From: Antribacter gilvus
Lineage (GTDB): Bacteria > Actinomycetota > Actinomycetes > Actinomycetales > Cellulomonadaceae
DNA length: 64,000 bases
Direction of reading: 5' to 3'
Assembly: GCF_003946865.1 (NCBI RefSeq)
Contig: NZ_QXTH01000002.1
Span: 248,001 to 312,000, forward strand
In this document: in pieces, positions 1-12,452 of the stretch
Layout: every line of letters begins with the position of its first letter
How positions within the stretch are numbered: the first letter of the stretch is position 1
The notes under the pieces: generated by a model
Seen by the model: the letters and a program-made list of their open reading frames with translations, nothing else
Database searches by the model: none
Told to the model about the DNA's origin: nothing
Program-made: the position numbers and the translations under genes

Positions 1-300
1 GTCCCACTTGTCGTCGGCCCATCCGAGCAGGCAGACGACCAGGGCGCCGCCCACGATCCCCCACGCCTGCTGGTCGTCGAAGACCTCCTCGAGGAACGGC
101 ATCTGCGACGCGAGCAGGACCGACACGATGATGCCCAGCATCATCGCGAGGCCGCCCAGGCGCGGCGTGGGCATCACGTGCACGTCCCGGGCGCGGACCG
201 CCGTGATCGCGGAGGTCTTGAGCGCGACCCACCGTGCGAAGGGCGTGGTGAGGAACGTGACCGCCGCGGCCACAAGCATCAGGAGGAGATACACCCTCAC
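1..300 (-). CDS. WecA/MraY-family polyprenyl-phosphate glycosyltransferase, N-terminal 100 residues (cut by window edge)
   Basis: Translation of the minus strand gives an integral membrane N-terminus (MRVYLLLMLVAAAVTFLTTP), then a cytoplasmic loop with MPTPRLGGLAMM, a second hydrophobic segment, and LLGWADDKWD, which contains the DD(x)xD metal/substrate motif of the MraY/WecA superfamily. These enzymes move a sugar-1-phosphate (GlcNAc-1-P in WecA) from UDP-sugar to undecaprenyl or decaprenyl phosphate. The GTG start at 300 overlaps the tsaC stop (GTGA), so the two are translationally coupled. In actinobacteria this position, after tsaC and before the ATP synthase operon, is held by the WecA (Rfe/Rv1302-type) enzyme, so WecA is favoured over MraY. 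Only the first third is visible. Confidence 0.85.
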   Translation of the reverse strand, partial: MRVYLLLMLVAAAVTFLTTPFARWVALKTSAITAVRARDVHVMPTPRLGGLAMMLGIIVSVLLASQMPFLEEVFDDQQAWGIVGGALVVCLLGWADDKWD

Positions 301-962
301 GCGTCTTCCTCCGGAGCGACGACGGGAGCGACCTGACGCAGCGCGTCCAGGCCGACCGCGCCCTCGCGCACCATCCGCAGCTCCCGGCCGGTCGCGTCCA
401 CGATCGTGGACGCCACGCCGCCGGGGGCGCGCCCGCCGTCGAGGTAGACGGCGACGGACTCGCCGAGCTGCTCCACGGCGTCGGCCACGTCGGTGGCCGC
501 GGGCCGGCCGGACAGGTTGGCGCTCGACACGGCGAGCGGGCCGGTGCGCCGCAGCACGGCCAGCGCGGCCTCGTGGTCGGGCATCCGCAGGGCTACCGTC
601 CCGTGGGTCTCGCCCAGGTCCCACTGCAGGGACGGCTGCGACCGCAGGATGATGGTGAAGCCGCCGGGCCAGAAGGCCTCGACGAGCTTGCGGGCGTCGT
701 CAGGGACGTCCGTCGCGAGACCGTCGAGGGTCCGCACGTCGGGCACGAGGACAGGCGGGGGCATCTGCCGGCCGCGGCCCTTGGCCGCGAGCAGCGCGCT
801 CACCGCCTGGGCGTCGAACGCGTCGGCGCCGATGCCGTACACGGTGTCGGTCGGGAGCACGACGAGACCGCCGCGGGAGATGGCGTTCACCGCCTCGTCG
901 ACGGCGGGACCCCAGGTCTGCGGGTCGGTGGCGTCGAGCACGGGACGTACTGGCACACTCAC
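297..962 (-). CDS. tsaC: L-threonylcarbamoyladenylate synthase (Sua5/YrdC/YwlC family)
   Basis: Makes threonylcarbamoyl-AMP from threonine, bicarbonate and ATP for the universal t6A37 modification of ANN-decoding tRNAs, in the cytoplasm. The 221-residue product has the YrdC signature: LPTDTVYGIG near residue 37, the basic patch KGRGRQMPP, and VSSANLSGRPAATD. It is the short form, without the extra C-terminal Sua5 domain. The GTG start at 962 lies 4 bases after the prmC stop, and the 3' end overlaps the WecA-like gene. It is thus inside the prfA-prmC-tsaC translation-quality operon typical of actinobacteria. A second in-frame GTG two codons in cannot be excluded as the start. Confidence 0.93.
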   Translation of the reverse strand: MSVPVRPVLDATDPQTWGPAVDEAVNAISRGGLVVLPTDTVYGIGADAFDAQAVSALLAAKGRGRQMPPPVLVPDVRTLDGLATDVPDDARKLVEAFWPGGFTIILRSQPSLQWDLGETHGTVALRMPDHEAALAVLRRTGPLAVSSANLSGRPAATDVADAVEQLGESVAVYLDGGRAPGGVASTIVDATGRELRMVREGAVGLDALRQVAPVVAPEEDA

Positions 963-966
963 GACG

Positions 967-1881
967 TCAGTCTTTCACGTCAGCCGGGTGGTGCGGAGCC
1001 GGAGCACGACGGGCGACCACCATGCGGGGCCTGCCCGTCAGGTCCGTGCGGGTCTCGACGGCACCGAAGGCTCCCACCGCGCCGACCATGTCCCGCGCGG
1101 CCTCCGCCTGGACCTCGGCGTGCTCCATCACGTAGAGGCCGCCCGGCCGCAGGAGGCGCGCGGCGGCCGCGGAGACGCCGCGCGGCACCTCGAGCCCGTC
1201 GGCCCCCAGGCCGTAGAGCGCCACGGCGGGGTCGTGCTCGGCGACCTCGGGGTCCACCGGTACCGCACCGGGCGGCACGTACGGCGGGTTGGAGACGACG
1301 ACGTCCACGGTCCCGTCGAGCTCCCGGAGCGCGGTCCGCGCATCGCCCCGCACGAGCCGCACCACGGCTGTGGCGGAGGAGGAGGCCGCGACGTTGCGCT
1401 CGGCCCACGCGTGCGCCGCCGCGTCCAGCTCGACCGCGTGCACCTCGGCCCCGGGCACCTCGGTGGCCACGGCCAGCGCGATCGCGCCGGAACCCGTGCA
1501 GAGGTCGACGACGACGGCGCTCCCCCGCTCGGCCGCGACCCGCGCCGCCTCGTCGATCGCCACCTGCGCCACCTGCTCGGTCTCGGGCCGCGGCACGAAC
1601 ACGCCCGGCCCCACCGCGAGCTCCAGGTGGCGGAACGGCGCCATCCCGGTCAGGTGCTGCAGCGGCTCCCGGGCGGCGCGACGGGCGACGAGACCGCGGA
1701 AGGCGGCCGCGGCGTCGTCGGGCAGCGGCGCGTCCAGGATCGCGAGCCGCCGCACCTCCCCGCGCGGCACGCCCAGGGTGTGCGCGAGAAGAAGCTCGGC
1801 GTCGACGCGGGGGGTGCCCACCCCGCCGTCGGCCAGCTCGGCCGCAGCCCGGCGCACCAGGCTTCCGGCACCCTCACCCAT
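967..1881 (-). CDS. prmC: Peptide chain release factor N5-glutamine methyltransferase
   Basis: SAM-dependent enzyme that methylates the Gln of the GGQ motif in release factors 1 and 2. The 304-residue product has an N-terminal helical domain (about 1-95), the Rossmann SAM-binding motif [16 protein letters not shown], and the catalytic NPPY in [10 protein letters not shown]. The ATG at 1881 lies inside the last codons of prfA (8-base overlap), which couples the methylase to its substrate. This prfA-prmC order is very widely conserved. The family assignment is clear; only the exact start is inferred. Confidence 0.95.
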   Translation of the reverse strand: MGEGAGSLVRRAAAELADGGVGTPRVDAELLLAHTLGVPRGEVRRLAILDAPLPDDAAAAFRGLVARRAAREPLQHLTGMAPFRHLELAVGPGVFVPRPETEQVAQVAIDEAARVAAERGSAVVVDLCTGSGAIALAVATEVPGAEVHAVELDAAAHAWAERNVAASSSATAVVRLVRGDARTALRELDGTVDVVVSNPPYVPPGAVPVDPEVAEHDPAVALYGLGADGLEVPRGVSAAAARLLRPGGLYVMEHAEVQAEAARDMVGAVGAFGAVETRTDLTGRPRMVVARRAPAPHHPADVKD

Positions 1882-2962
1882 GCGTGGCCGCCGCCAGGCG
1901 GGCTGCCTCGTCCGCCTCGATCGCGGACCGGACCACGGGGTCGAGCTCGCCGTCCAGCACGTGGTCGAGGTTGTAGGCCTTGTACCCGGTGCGGTGGTCG
2001 GCGATGCGGTTCTCGGGGAAGTTGTACGTGCGGATGCGCTCCGACCGGTCGACGGTGCGTACCTGCGAGCGGCGCAGGTCGGCGGCCTCGGCCGCGGCCG
2101 CCTCGGCCCGCGCGGCGAGGAGCCGGGCGCGCAGCACGCGCATGGCCTGCTCGCGGTTCTGGAGCTGCGACTTCTCGTTCTGCATCGAGACCACGATGCC
2201 GGTGGGCAGGTGCGTGATCCGCACCGCGGAGTCGGTCGTGTTGACCGACTGGCCGCCCGGGCCGGAGGACCGGAAGACGTCGATCCGCAGGTCGTTGGGG
2301 TCGATCTCGACCTCGCCCGGGTCGTCCACCTCGGGGAAGACCAGCACGCCGGCGGCCGACGTGTGGATGCGGCCCTGGCTCTCCGTGACGGGGACCCGCT
2401 GCACGCGGTGCACGCCGCCCTCGTACTTCAGGCTCGCCCAGACGCCGTCCTCGGGCCCGGCGACGGAGCGCGCCTTCACCGCGACCTGGACGTCCTTGTA
2501 CCCGCCGAGGTCGGACTCCGTGGCCTCGAGCACCTGGGTGGACCAGCCGCGGCGCTCGGCGTAGCGCAGGTACATGCGGAGCAGGTCGCCGGCGAACAGG
2601 GCCGACTCCTCGCCGCCCTCGCCCGCCTTGATCTCGAGGATGACGTCGCGGCCGTCGTCCGGGTCGCGCGGGACCAGCACGCGGCGCAGCCGCTCGGACG
2701 CCTCCGCCTCCGCGGCGCGCAGGCCGGGCAGCTCGGCGGCGAACCCCTCGTCCAGCTCGGCCAGCTCCGCGGCCGCTCCCGCGTCGTCACGCGCCTGCTC
2801 CCACGTGCGGTAGGCGCCCACGACCTGGTTGAGCTCGGCGTAGCGGCGGCCGAGCGTCCGCGCGCGGCCCGCGTCGGCATGCACGGCGGGGTCGGCGAGC
2901 GCGCGCTCGATCTGGGCATGCTCCTCGAGCAACGGCTCGACGCCGGAGAACGAGTCGGTCAT
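1874..2962 (-). CDS. prfA: Peptide chain release factor 1
   Basis: Reads UAA and UAG stop codons and triggers peptide release on the ribosome. The protein is 362 residues from the ATG at 2962. I prefer this start to the longer frame opening at 3001 because it follows an AGGAG Shine-Dalgarno and matches the family length. The GGQ loop is present as [18 protein letters not shown], and the PxT-type tripeptide anticodon region precedes it. The gene lies downstream of rpmE, but a terminator hairpin separates them, so prfA probably has its own promoter or depends on readthrough. It overlaps prmC at its 3' end. Confidence 0.96.
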   Translation of the reverse strand: MTDSFSGVEPLLEEHAQIERALADPAVHADAGRARTLGRRYAELNQVVGAYRTWEQARDDAGAAAELAELDEGFAAELPGLRAAEAEASERLRRVLVPRDPDDGRDVILEIKAGEGGEESALFAGDLLRMYLRYAERRGWSTQVLEATESDLGGYKDVQVAVKARSVAGPEDGVWASLKYEGGVHRVQRVPVTESQGRIHTSAAGVLVFPEVDDPGEVEIDPNDLRIDVFRSSGPGGQSVNTTDSAVRITHLPTGIVVSMQNEKSQLQNREQAMRVLRARLLAARAEAAAAEAADLRRSQVRTVDRSERIRTYNFPENRIADHRTGYKAYNLDHVLDGELDPVVRSAIEADEAARLAAATHG

Positions 2963-2993
2963 GAAGGCTCCTGGAGATCCGTGCACGGGCGGA

Positions 2994-3065
2994 CAAAGCA
3001 ACAGCGCCGGCGGTCCCGGCTCCGACTGCCCCTGGAGAGGTTGTCGGGCGGAACCACCGGCGCTG
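2994..3065 (-). terminator. Rho-independent terminator after rpmE
   Basis: On the minus strand a 13-bp stem (arms at 3053-3065 and 3002-3014, one G-U pair) is followed by a T-rich tail GTTGCTTTGT at about 2994-3003. It begins 8 bases past the rpmE stop. It is the only hairpin in this window with a clear T-rich tail. It should end most rpmE transcripts before prfA. Confidence 0.7.
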
Positions 3066-3073
3066 CGGGGACG

Positions 3074-3289
3074 CTAGTTGGCAGCCTTCTTGCCGTAGCG
3101 CGCCTGGAACCGGGCCACGCGGCCACCGGTGTCCAGGATCTTCTGCTTGCCGGTGTAGAACGGGTGGCAGGCGCTGCAGACGTCGGCGCTGATCTTGCCC
3201 GACTTCTCGGTGCTGCGGGTGACGAACGTGTTGCCGCAGGTGCAGGACACCTCGGTCACGACGTACTCGGGGTGGATACCGGACTTCAT
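3074..3289 (-). CDS. rpmE: 50S ribosomal protein L31 (zinc-binding type)
   Basis: The 71-residue protein starts [10 protein letters not shown] and carries four cysteines in a CxC plus CxxC arrangement (SCTCGN and CSACHPFY), which identifies the zinc-containing C+ form of L31. It binds the 50S central protuberance and bridges the subunits. The ATG at 3289 is preceded by a good Shine-Dalgarno (AAGGAGC). The longer open frame upstream has no L31 character and is rejected. It lies between rho and prfA, as usual in actinobacteria. A zinc-free paralogue under Zur control would be expected elsewhere. Confidence 0.96.
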   Translation of the reverse strand: MKSGIHPEYVVTEVSCTCGNTFVTRSTEKSGKISADVCSACHPFYTGKQKILDTGGRVARFQARYGKKAAN

Positions 3290-3428
3290 GGAGTGCTCCT
3301 TGAGGGTGTTGCCGCCGGGTCGACCACAGGACAGTGGGCGTGAACCGGCCAGCCAGCGAACCATTCTGCCAGAACGCTGCCGCGCGCGGGTACCTCGGGA
3401 GGTGTGACGCGAGCGACGGCGCCGGCGC

Positions 3429-3473
3429 GGGAGGGCGTCATGCCCGGGCCGGAGCCCGGTGTCACGCCCTCCC
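3429..3473 (-). terminator. Terminator-type hairpin downstream of rho
   Basis: A perfect 10-bp stem, GGGAGGGCGT at 3429-3438 with ACGCCCTCCC at 3464-3473, encloses a second GC stem (CCGGGC/GCCCGG). It starts 6 bases past the rho stop on the minus strand. There is no T-tract, which is common for actinobacterial terminators. Confidence 0.6.
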
Positions 3474-3479
3474 GGCGGG

Positions 3480-5483
3480 TCAGACCGTGTGGCCGACGTG
3501 GTCGTCGGTGAGACCGCCCGGCGTCGTCTTCTGGACCTGCAGCAGGAACTCGACGTTCGAGCTGGTCTCCTTGAGCTTGCCGAGCAGCAGCTCGATCGCC
3601 TGCTGCTGGTCGAGCGCACCGAGCACGCGACGCAGCTTGTAGACGATCTTGAGCTCGTCGCCCGCCATGAGGATCTCCTCGCGGCGCGTGCCGGAGCCGT
3701 TGACGTCGACGGCCGGGAAGATCCGCTTGTCGGCGAGGGAGCGCGACAGGCGCAGCTCCATGTTGCCGGTGCCCTTGAACTCCTCGAAGATCACCTCGTC
3801 CATCTTGGAGCCGGTCTCGACGAGCGCCGACGCCAGGATGGTGAGCGAGCCGCCGTTCTCGATGTTGCGGGCAGCACCGAAGAACTTCTTGGGCGGGTAG
3901 AGCGCCGCGGCGTCCACACCACCGGAGAGGATGCGGCCCGACGCCGGAGCGGCCAGGTTGTAGGCGCGCGACAGGCGGGTGAGCGAGTCGAGCAGCACGA
4001 CGACGTCCTGGCCGAGCTCGACGAGACGCTTGGCGCGCTCGATGGCCAGCTCGGCGACGATCGTGTGGTCGGACGCGGGGCGGTCGAACGTCGAGGCGAT
4101 GACCTCGCCCTTGACCGTCCGCTCCATGTCCGTGACCTCTTCGGGCCGCTCGTCCACGAGCACCACCATGAGGTGGACCTCGGGGTTGTTCGCGGTGATC
4201 GCGTTGGCGATCTGCTGCATGATGATCGTCTTGCCGGCCTTGGGGGGCGAGACGATCAGGCCTCGCTGGCCCTTGCCGATCGGCGCGACGATGTCGATCA
4301 CGCGCGGGGTGAGGCGCGTCGCCGCCGGGTTCTCCAGGCGCAGGCGCTCCTGCGGGTAGAGCGGCGTCAGCTTGGCGAACTCGGGACGCTCGCGCGCCTC
4401 GTCCGGCGCCATGCCGTTGACCGTGTCGAGCCGGACCAGCGCGTTGAACTTCGCGCGCGGGCCGCTGCCCTGGGGCTGCTCGCCCTCGCGGGGCTGGCGC
4501 ACGGCGCCGGTGACGGCGTCACCGCGGCGCAGCCCGGCCTTCTTCACCTGGTTGAGGCTGACATACACGTCGCTGGCGCCGGGCAGGTAGCCCGTGGTGC
4601 GCACGAACGCGTAGTTGTCGAGGATGTCCAGGATGCCGGCGACGGGCAGCAGCACGTCGTCCTCGTGGACCTCGACGTCCTCGAGGCCCTGCACGTCCGG
4701 TCCCTGACGGGTGGTGGTGGTGCCCGGACGGCCACGCTTGCGGTCGCGGCCGCGCTCCCGGCCACGACGACGGCGCGAACCGCGCTCGTCGTCGTCCCCG
4801 AAGGCGTCGCCGCCCTGCTGGGGCTGCTGACGCGGGTTCTGCTGGCCCTGGTTCTGCTGGCCGCGGTTGGCGTTCTGGTTGCTCTGAGCGGCCTGCTGAC
4901 CGCCCTGGCCCTCACGCTGTCCCTGGCCGTCGCGCTGACGGCGCTGGCCGGCCTCTCCGTTCTGGTCCGGGGCCGTGGCGGACTCCGGCGCACCCTGGCC
5001 GCGACCGGCGCGGCGCGAGCCGCGCTCGCGCGGCGCGGCGACAGCGTCGGCCAGCTCGGCAAGGCGGGCCTCGCGGTCGGCGTCGGTGCTGGCCTCGGTG
5101 GTGCTCGCCTCGGCGCGGACGCCCGGGGCGGTCGTGGTCGCGGCGGCGACAGGCGCGCTCGCGGTGGCGGGCGACGCCTCGGTCGCCTCCGCCGGACGGC
5201 GCGCCCGGGTGCGGGGCTGCTCGGCCGTGCGGCCGGACTGCTCGGAGCCCTCGTCGGTCGCCGGCGCCGTACGGCGCGCCGTTGCGCCGCCCTCGCCGCC
5301 GGACCTGCCGGTGCGCTCCTGGATAGTGTCGACGAGATCGCTCTTGCGCATCTTCGAGGTGCCCTTCACGCCGAGCTCGGTCGCGAGGGCCTGAAGCTCT
5401 GCAAGGCGCATGCTGCTCAGTGCGCCCGCGGTGCCGCCGTTGCGGCGTGCTGCGGTGCTCTGAGTGTCGGTGGTGTCTGTCAC
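3480..5483 (-). CDS. rho: Transcription termination factor Rho, actinobacterial long form
   Basis: Hexameric RNA-dependent ATPase that ends transcription. The 667-residue product runs as follows: an N-terminal SAP-like Rho_N helix region ([19 protein letters not shown], about 24-60); a long low-complexity insert (about 65-255) rich in Ala/Thr, then Gln/Asn/Gly ([17 protein letters not shown]), then Arg/Gly ([19 protein letters not shown]); the cold-shock-like RNA-binding domain (about 260-340); and the ATPase core with Walker A SPPKAGKT, Walker [10 protein letters not shown] and the R-loop [15 protein letters not shown]. coli Rho is 419 residues, so the insert adds about 250. Such inserts are known in actinobacterial Rho (Micrococcus, Mycobacterium) and bind structured GC-rich RNA. 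The start is a GTG (MTDTTDTQ). It has a long leader upstream. Confidence 0.97.
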   Translation of the reverse strand: MTDTTDTQSTAARRNGGTAGALSSMRLAELQALATELGVKGTSKMRKSDLVDTIQERTGRSGGEGGATARRTAPATDEGSEQSGRTAEQPRTRARRPAEATEASPATASAPVAAATTTAPGVRAEASTTEASTDADREARLAELADAVAAPRERGSRRAGRGQGAPESATAPDQNGEAGQRRQRDGQGQREGQGGQQAAQSNQNANRGQQNQGQQNPRQQPQQGGDAFGDDDERGSRRRRGRERGRDRKRGRPGTTTTRQGPDVQGLEDVEVHEDDVLLPVAGILDILDNYAFVRTTGYLPGASDVYVSLNQVKKAGLRRGDAVTGAVRQPREGEQPQGSGPRAKFNALVRLDTVNGMAPDEARERPEFAKLTPLYPQERLRLENPAATRLTPRVIDIVAPIGKGQRGLIVSPPKAGKTIIMQQIANAITANNPEVHLMVVLVDERPEEVTDMERTVKGEVIASTFDRPASDHTIVAELAIERAKRLVELGQDVVVLLDSLTRLSRAYNLAAPASGRILSGGVDAAALYPPKKFFGAARNIENGGSLTILASALVETGSKMDEVIFEEFKGTGNMELRLSRSLADKRIFPAVDVNGSGTRREEILMAGDELKIVYKLRRVLGALDQQQAIELLLGKLKETSSNVEFLLQVQKTTPGGLTDDHVGHTV

Positions 5484-5797
5484 GAAGGACCCTTCCCCCT
5501 CGATCTGCGGCCGCGTCGTTGGTGGTGGGCCGCGCAGTGGTGTGCGCCCGGCGCAGTGCGGCCGTGGCGCTGGAAACCTCGCATCAGTGGTACGACGACG
5601 TCGGCTGACGAGGGTTGCTGTCCGCCTTCACGCGGGATGCCGGTCGTCCCTGGGGACGACCCGGATGCCGGGTACGCCGCCGCTTCCTGGAGGAGAACCT
5701 GGGCCGTGGCGTGTGATCGACTCTGCCACAGTATGACTGGGCCGGACGACCGTGCCGGGAGAGCGGACGCTGAGCAGAACCGTGCATCCCAGAAGGC
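5484..5797 (-). promoter_or_regulatory. Long 5' leader and promoter region of rho
   Basis: This 314-base gap holds no gene that I can support. On the minus strand a -10 box TACTGT lies at 5728-5733, which predicts a start near 5721 and a leader of roughly 240 bases. The leader contains a strong hairpin GGTCGTCC-CTGG-GGACGACC (5642-5661), flanked on both sides by the repeated octamer CGGCATCC. Rho genes in several bacteria are autoregulated through their leaders. That this happens here is inference. Confidence 0.5.
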
Positions 5798-6790
5798 TCA
5801 CTGCATCGTACCACCCCGCACTACGGAAGGACCGGAGGCTGTTCCCGACGGCACACGGCTGGCCCGTGCGCCCGCCAGGTCGATTCCGGGCCGCAGCGTA
5901 CGCCATCCGGCCGACTCGTCGACCAGCTCCGCCAGGACCGCGTCGAGCCGGGCTCGCTGGGCGGGGGTCGAGAGAACCAGGACGGTCGGGCCCGCGCCCG
6001 AGATCGTCGCGGCGAGGCCCTCCGCGCGGAGAGCGCGCAGCAGCTCGCTCGAGGCACCCAGCGCCGCCGCGCGGTACGACTGGTGCAGGCGGTCCTCCGT
6101 GGCCTCGAAGAGCAGCTCGGGACGCCGCGCCAGGGCCTCGACCAGGAGCGCAGCCCGCCCGGCGGTGAACGCCGCATCGGCATGGGCGACCCGCGCCGGG
6201 AGCGCCGCGCGGGCCCTGGCCGTCGCGAGGCGATGGTCCGGGACCAGGACCGTGGCCTCGATCGAGGGGTCCAGGTCCAGGCCCACCGCCCGCGCACCCT
6301 CGTCGCCGGTCCAGGCCACCGTCGCCCCGCCCTGCACGGCCGGGGCGGCGTTGTCGGGGTGCCCCTCGAACTCCGTGGCGATGCGCAGCACGTCGGTGGC
6401 GTCGAGCGAGCGCGGGTCCGCGAGCAGCGCCCGCGCGGCAACCACGCCGGCCACCGCGGCAGCGGCGGACGACCCGAGGCCGCGGCCGTGCGGGATCACG
6501 TTCACGCAGGTCAGGTGGAGCCCGGTGGCCGGCGCGCCCGCGTACTCCATGGTGCGGCGGATGGCGCGCACCACGAGGTGGTCCTCGCCGTCGGGCACCT
6601 CGCCCGCGCCCTCGCCCTGCACGTCCACCATGACCTCGTCGCGCGCGACGAGCCGCACGTCGACCTCGTCGTGGAGCGCCAGCGCGAGCCCGAGCGAGTC
6701 GAAGCCGGGGCCGAGGTTCGCGCTCTGCGCGGGAACCCGGACCCGCACGTGGTCCGCGCCCAGCTGCACGTCAGGCCAGCCCGAGGGCAT
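5798..6790 (-). CDS. thrB: Homoserine kinase (GHMP family)
   Basis: Phosphorylates homoserine on O with ATP, the fourth step from aspartate to threonine. The 330-residue frame shows [20 protein letters not shown] at the N-terminus, the GHMP ATP-binding loop [20 protein letters not shown] near residue 100, and the C-terminal GHMP motif [14 protein letters not shown]. The ATG at 6790 overlaps thrC by 20 bases. A GTG at 6769, one base after the thrC stop, would give a 323-residue protein beginning at VQLGADHV and fits the conserved N-terminus equally well. It is the last gene of hom-thrC-thrB. Confidence 0.95.
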   Translation of the reverse strand: MPSGWPDVQLGADHVRVRVPAQSANLGPGFDSLGLALALHDEVDVRLVARDEVMVDVQGEGAGEVPDGEDHLVVRAIRRTMEYAGAPATGLHLTCVNVIPHGRGLGSSAAAAVAGVVAARALLADPRSLDATDVLRIATEFEGHPDNAAPAVQGGATVAWTGDEGARAVGLDLDPSIEATVLVPDHRLATARARAALPARVAHADAAFTAGRAALLVEALARRPELLFEATEDRLHQSYRAAALGASSELLRALRAEGLAATISGAGPTVLVLSTPAQRARLDAVLAELVDESAGWRTLRPGIDLAGARASRVPSGTASGPSVVRGGTMQ

Positions 6791-7931
6791 CCGCGACCGA
6801 GACCACGTCGGTGCTCACGCGCGTGGGGGCCACCTCGCCGCCGTCGGGGGTGCGCAGCGCCCAGGCCGGGTCCTTGAGCCCGTGGCCGGTGACGGTGATC
6901 GTGATGCGCGCCCCGGCGGGCACGAGCCCTCGCGCGGACCGGGACAGCAGGCCCGCCACGCCCGCGGCCGACGCCGGCTCGACGAACACGCCGACCTCCG
7001 ACGACAGGATCCGGTGGGCCGCGAGGATCTCCTCGTCGGTGACCGCCTCGATGACGCCGCCCGACGAGTCCCGCGCCTCCTCGGCCTGCTGCCAGGACGC
7101 CGGGTTGCCGATGCGGATCGCCGTGGCGATCGTCTCCGGCTCGTCGATCGGGTGGCCTGCCACGATCGGCGCCGAGCCCGCAGCCTGGAAGCCCCACATG
7201 ACCGGCGTGCGGGAGGCCCGCACCACCCCGGCCGCGGGGTCCGCGTACTCGCGGAAACCCTTCCAGTACGCGGTGATGTTGCCGGCGTTGCCGACCGGCA
7301 GGATGTGGATGTCGGGCGCGTCGCCCAGCGCGTCGACGATCTCGAAGGCCGCTGTCTTCTGGCCCTCGATGCGGTCGGGGTTCACCGAGTTGACCAGCTC
7401 GACCGGGTAGGCCTCGGCGAGCTTGCGGGCTGCGATCAGGCAGTCGTCGAAGTTGCCGTCGACCTGCAGGAGCCGGGCGCCGTGCGCGATGGCCTGGCTG
7501 AGCTTGCCCATCGCGATCTTGCCGTCCGGCACCAGCACCGCGCACACCATGCCGGCGCGCGTCGCGTAGGCCGCCGCCGAGGCCGAGGTGTTGCCGGTCG
7601 AGGCGCAGACCACCACCCGGGCCCCGCGGGCGGCGGCGGCGGAGATCGCCGTCGTCATGCCGCGGTCCTTGAAGGAGCCGGTGGGGTTCATGCCCTCGAC
7701 CTTGACGAACACCTCGGCGCCCACCCGGTCGCCGAGCGCCGGCGCGGGGACGAGCGGCGTGCCGCCCTCCCCCAGCGTCACGACGGTGCGGCGCACGTGC
7801 TCGGGCAGGCGGTCGGCGTACTCGGTGATCACGCCCCGCCACTGGTGCGCGCCGGGGCCCGGCGCGGTGGTGGCCGCGCCGGCGGCGGAGGCGGGTGCGG
7901 CGGGAGGCACGGTGGCGGGCATGGTGGTCAT
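6771..7931 (-). CDS. thrC: Threonine synthase
   Basis: PLP enzyme that turns O-phosphohomoserine into threonine. It is 386 residues from the ATG at 7931, which overlaps the hom stop (ATGA). The PLP lysine lies in [13 protein letters not shown], and the cofactor phosphate loop region [15 protein letters not shown] and the Gly-rich [17 protein letters not shown] are present. The length (about 350-390) and the lack of a long N-terminal domain place it in the short bacterial class used by actinobacteria. About 35 Ala/Pro-rich residues precede the conserved start, so translation might begin slightly later at the second Met. Confidence 0.96.
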   Translation of the reverse strand: MTTMPATVPPAAPASAAGAATTAPGPGAHQWRGVITEYADRLPEHVRRTVVTLGEGGTPLVPAPALGDRVGAEVFVKVEGMNPTGSFKDRGMTTAISAAAARGARVVVCASTGNTSASAAAYATRAGMVCAVLVPDGKIAMGKLSQAIAHGARLLQVDGNFDDCLIAARKLAEAYPVELVNSVNPDRIEGQKTAAFEIVDALGDAPDIHILPVGNAGNITAYWKGFREYADPAAGVVRASRTPVMWGFQAAGSAPIVAGHPIDEPETIATAIRIGNPASWQQAEEARDSSGGVIEAVTDEEILAAHRILSSEVGVFVEPASAAGVAGLLSRSARGLVPAGARITITVTGHGLKDPAWALRTPDGGEVAPTRVSTDVVSVADALGLA

Positions 7932-9238
7932 CCCTCGACTCTCAGGACGGACGTGATCTCCTGGACGGGCTCGAGCCCGCGCAGGGCGGCGACGGTGGCG
8001 GCCAGCGAGGCCTCGCGCGCCGCATGGGTGGTGAGCAGCAGCTGGGCGGAACCGTCGACCGGGGCCGCCTGGCGCACGGTGTCGATCGAGACCCCGTGGT
8101 CGGCCAGGGCGCCGGCCACCTGGGCGAGGACGCCCGGCCGGTCGGCCACGACCATGCGGACCTGGTACCGCGTGACAGCGGCCTCCGGCGGCAGGATGCG
8201 GAGCGCGGCGTACGTGGACTCCTGGGGGCCCTTGCCACCCAGCACGCGGTGGCGGGCGGCGGAGACGACGTCGCCCAGCACCGCCGACGCCGTCGGCCGG
8301 CCGCCCGCGCCCTGCCCGTAGAACATGAGTGGACCGGCGGCGTCCGCCTCGACGAAGACCGCGTTGAACGCGCCGCGGACGTTGGCCAGCGGGTGCTCGG
8401 TCGGCACGAGCGCCGGGTGGACGCGGACCGAGACGCCCTCCTCCGTGCGCTCGGCGATGGCCAGCAGCTTCACGACGTGACCGGTGCGCGCGGCCCACGC
8501 CACGTCGTCGGCCGTCACTCCCGTGATGCCCTCGCGTGCCACGTCGTCCAGGCCCACCCGGGTGTGGAACGCGAGGCTCGCGAGGATCGCGGCCTTGGCA
8601 GCGGCGTCGAAGCCCTCGACGTCCGCGGTGGGGTCGGCCTCGGCGTAGCCCAGGTCCTGGGCCTGCTTCACGGCCTCCTCGAGGTCGAGGCCGCCGCTCG
8701 CCATCTGGTCCAGCACGTAGTTGGTGGTGCCGTTGACGATGCCGAGCACGCGCGTCACGTGGTCGCCCGCGAGGGACTCCCGCACGGGCCGCACGATCGG
8801 GATGGCGCCCGCGACGGCCGCCTCGAAGTAGATGTCCACGCCCGCCGCGTCGGCGGCCTTGTACAGCGTGGGGCCGTCGTCCGCGAGGAGCGCCTTGTTG
8901 GCGGTCACCACCGCGGCCCCGCCCGCGACCGCGCGCAGCAGGAGGGTGCGAGCCGGCTCGAGCCCGCCCATCACCTCGATGACGATGTCGGCGCCGTCGA
9001 CGAGCGTCTCCGCGTCCTCCGTGAGGAGCTCGCGCGGGATCGCGCTGTCCCGCTGCACCGCCGCGTTCCGCACCGCGATGCCGACCAGCTCGAGCGGCGC
9101 GCCCGCCCGGGCCGCCAGGTCCGGCCCGTGCTCCAGCAGCGCGCGGGCCACCTGCGTGCCGACCACCCCGCAGCCGAGCAGGGCGATACGGAGCGGAGCG
9201 GGTCTGGCTGCGGGCACGGTGGTCCTGCTCTCTGTCAC
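7928..9238 (-). CDS. hom: Homoserine dehydrogenase with ACT domain
   Basis: Reduces aspartate semialdehyde to homoserine with NAD(P)H, the branch point to Thr, Met and Ile. It is 436 residues from the GTG at 9238. The Rossmann motif [16 protein letters not shown] lies near residue 20, the catalytic Lys/Asp region [20 protein letters not shown] near 210, and a C-terminal ACT domain begins at [20 protein letters not shown] (about 350). The ACT domain usually gives threonine feedback control. The gene heads hom-thrC-thrB. A -10-like TATCCT lies at 9284-9289. No Thr/Ile-rich leader peptide is visible, so attenuation of the E. coli type is not supported. Confidence 0.96.
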   Translation of the reverse strand: MTESRTTVPAARPAPLRIALLGCGVVGTQVARALLEHGPDLAARAGAPLELVGIAVRNAAVQRDSAIPRELLTEDAETLVDGADIVIEVMGGLEPARTLLLRAVAGGAAVVTANKALLADDGPTLYKAADAAGVDIYFEAAVAGAIPIVRPVRESLAGDHVTRVLGIVNGTTNYVLDQMASGGLDLEEAVKQAQDLGYAEADPTADVEGFDAAAKAAILASLAFHTRVGLDDVAREGITGVTADDVAWAARTGHVVKLLAIAERTEEGVSVRVHPALVPTEHPLANVRGAFNAVFVEADAAGPLMFYGQGAGGRPTASAVLGDVVSAARHRVLGGKGPQESTYAALRILPPEAAVTRYQVRMVVADRPGVLAQVAGALADHGVSIDTVRQAAPVDGSAQLLLTTHAAREASLAATVAALRGLEPVQEITSVLRVEG

Positions 9239-9283
9239 GACGGGGGTCCGGGGACGAGGCGCCCTGTGCGGGCGGTCGGGGCC

Positions 9284-9289
9284 AGGATA
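9284..9289 (-). promoter_or_regulatory. Candidate -10 box for the hom-thrC-thrB operon
   Basis: TATCCT on the minus strand fits the actinobacterial TAnnnT -10 pattern and would start transcription about 40 bases before the hom GTG. No convincing -35 is seen. Confidence 0.4.
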
Positions 9290-9347
9290 GCCGTGACGTG
9301 CGACACCCGGTCGGGTGGTTCCACTCCTCGGCCCCGGGCGAGGGACG

Positions 9348-9384
9348 AGAGAGGCGGCCACCCCTGGGGGACGGCCGCCTCTCT
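9348..9384 (-). terminator. Terminator-type hairpin after secA
   Basis: A perfect 12-bp stem, AGAGAGGCGGCC at 9348-9359 with GGCCGCCTCTCT at 9373-9384, starts 6 bases past the secA stop. It has no T-tract and separates secA from the hom promoter. Confidence 0.65.
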
Positions 9385-9390
9385 GGTATG

Positions 9391-12360
<2,970 letters not shown>

Positions 12361-12452
12361 GCACTTCTCCCGTGATCGGTAGCGTCCCCCGCCTGGGAGA
12401 CGTTCGGTCGGCGCTCACCGGCCGGTCCGACCGGTGGAGCCGGTCAGGCAGG

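Noticed and set aside
3290-3619. N-terminal extension of rpmE by 110 codons
   Set aside because: The added sequence is Arg/Ser-rich without L31 homology, and the internal ATG at 3289 has a good Shine-Dalgarno.
3459-8321. A 1620-codon open frame on the plus strand
   Set aside because: It runs antisense to rho, thrB and thrC, has no recognisable domain, and is low-complexity Arg/Ala/Gly sequence typical of GC-rich shadow frames.
9239-9347. Threonine attenuator before hom
   Set aside because: No leader peptide rich in Thr or Ile and no terminator/antiterminator pair for this direction; the hairpin there belongs to the secA end.
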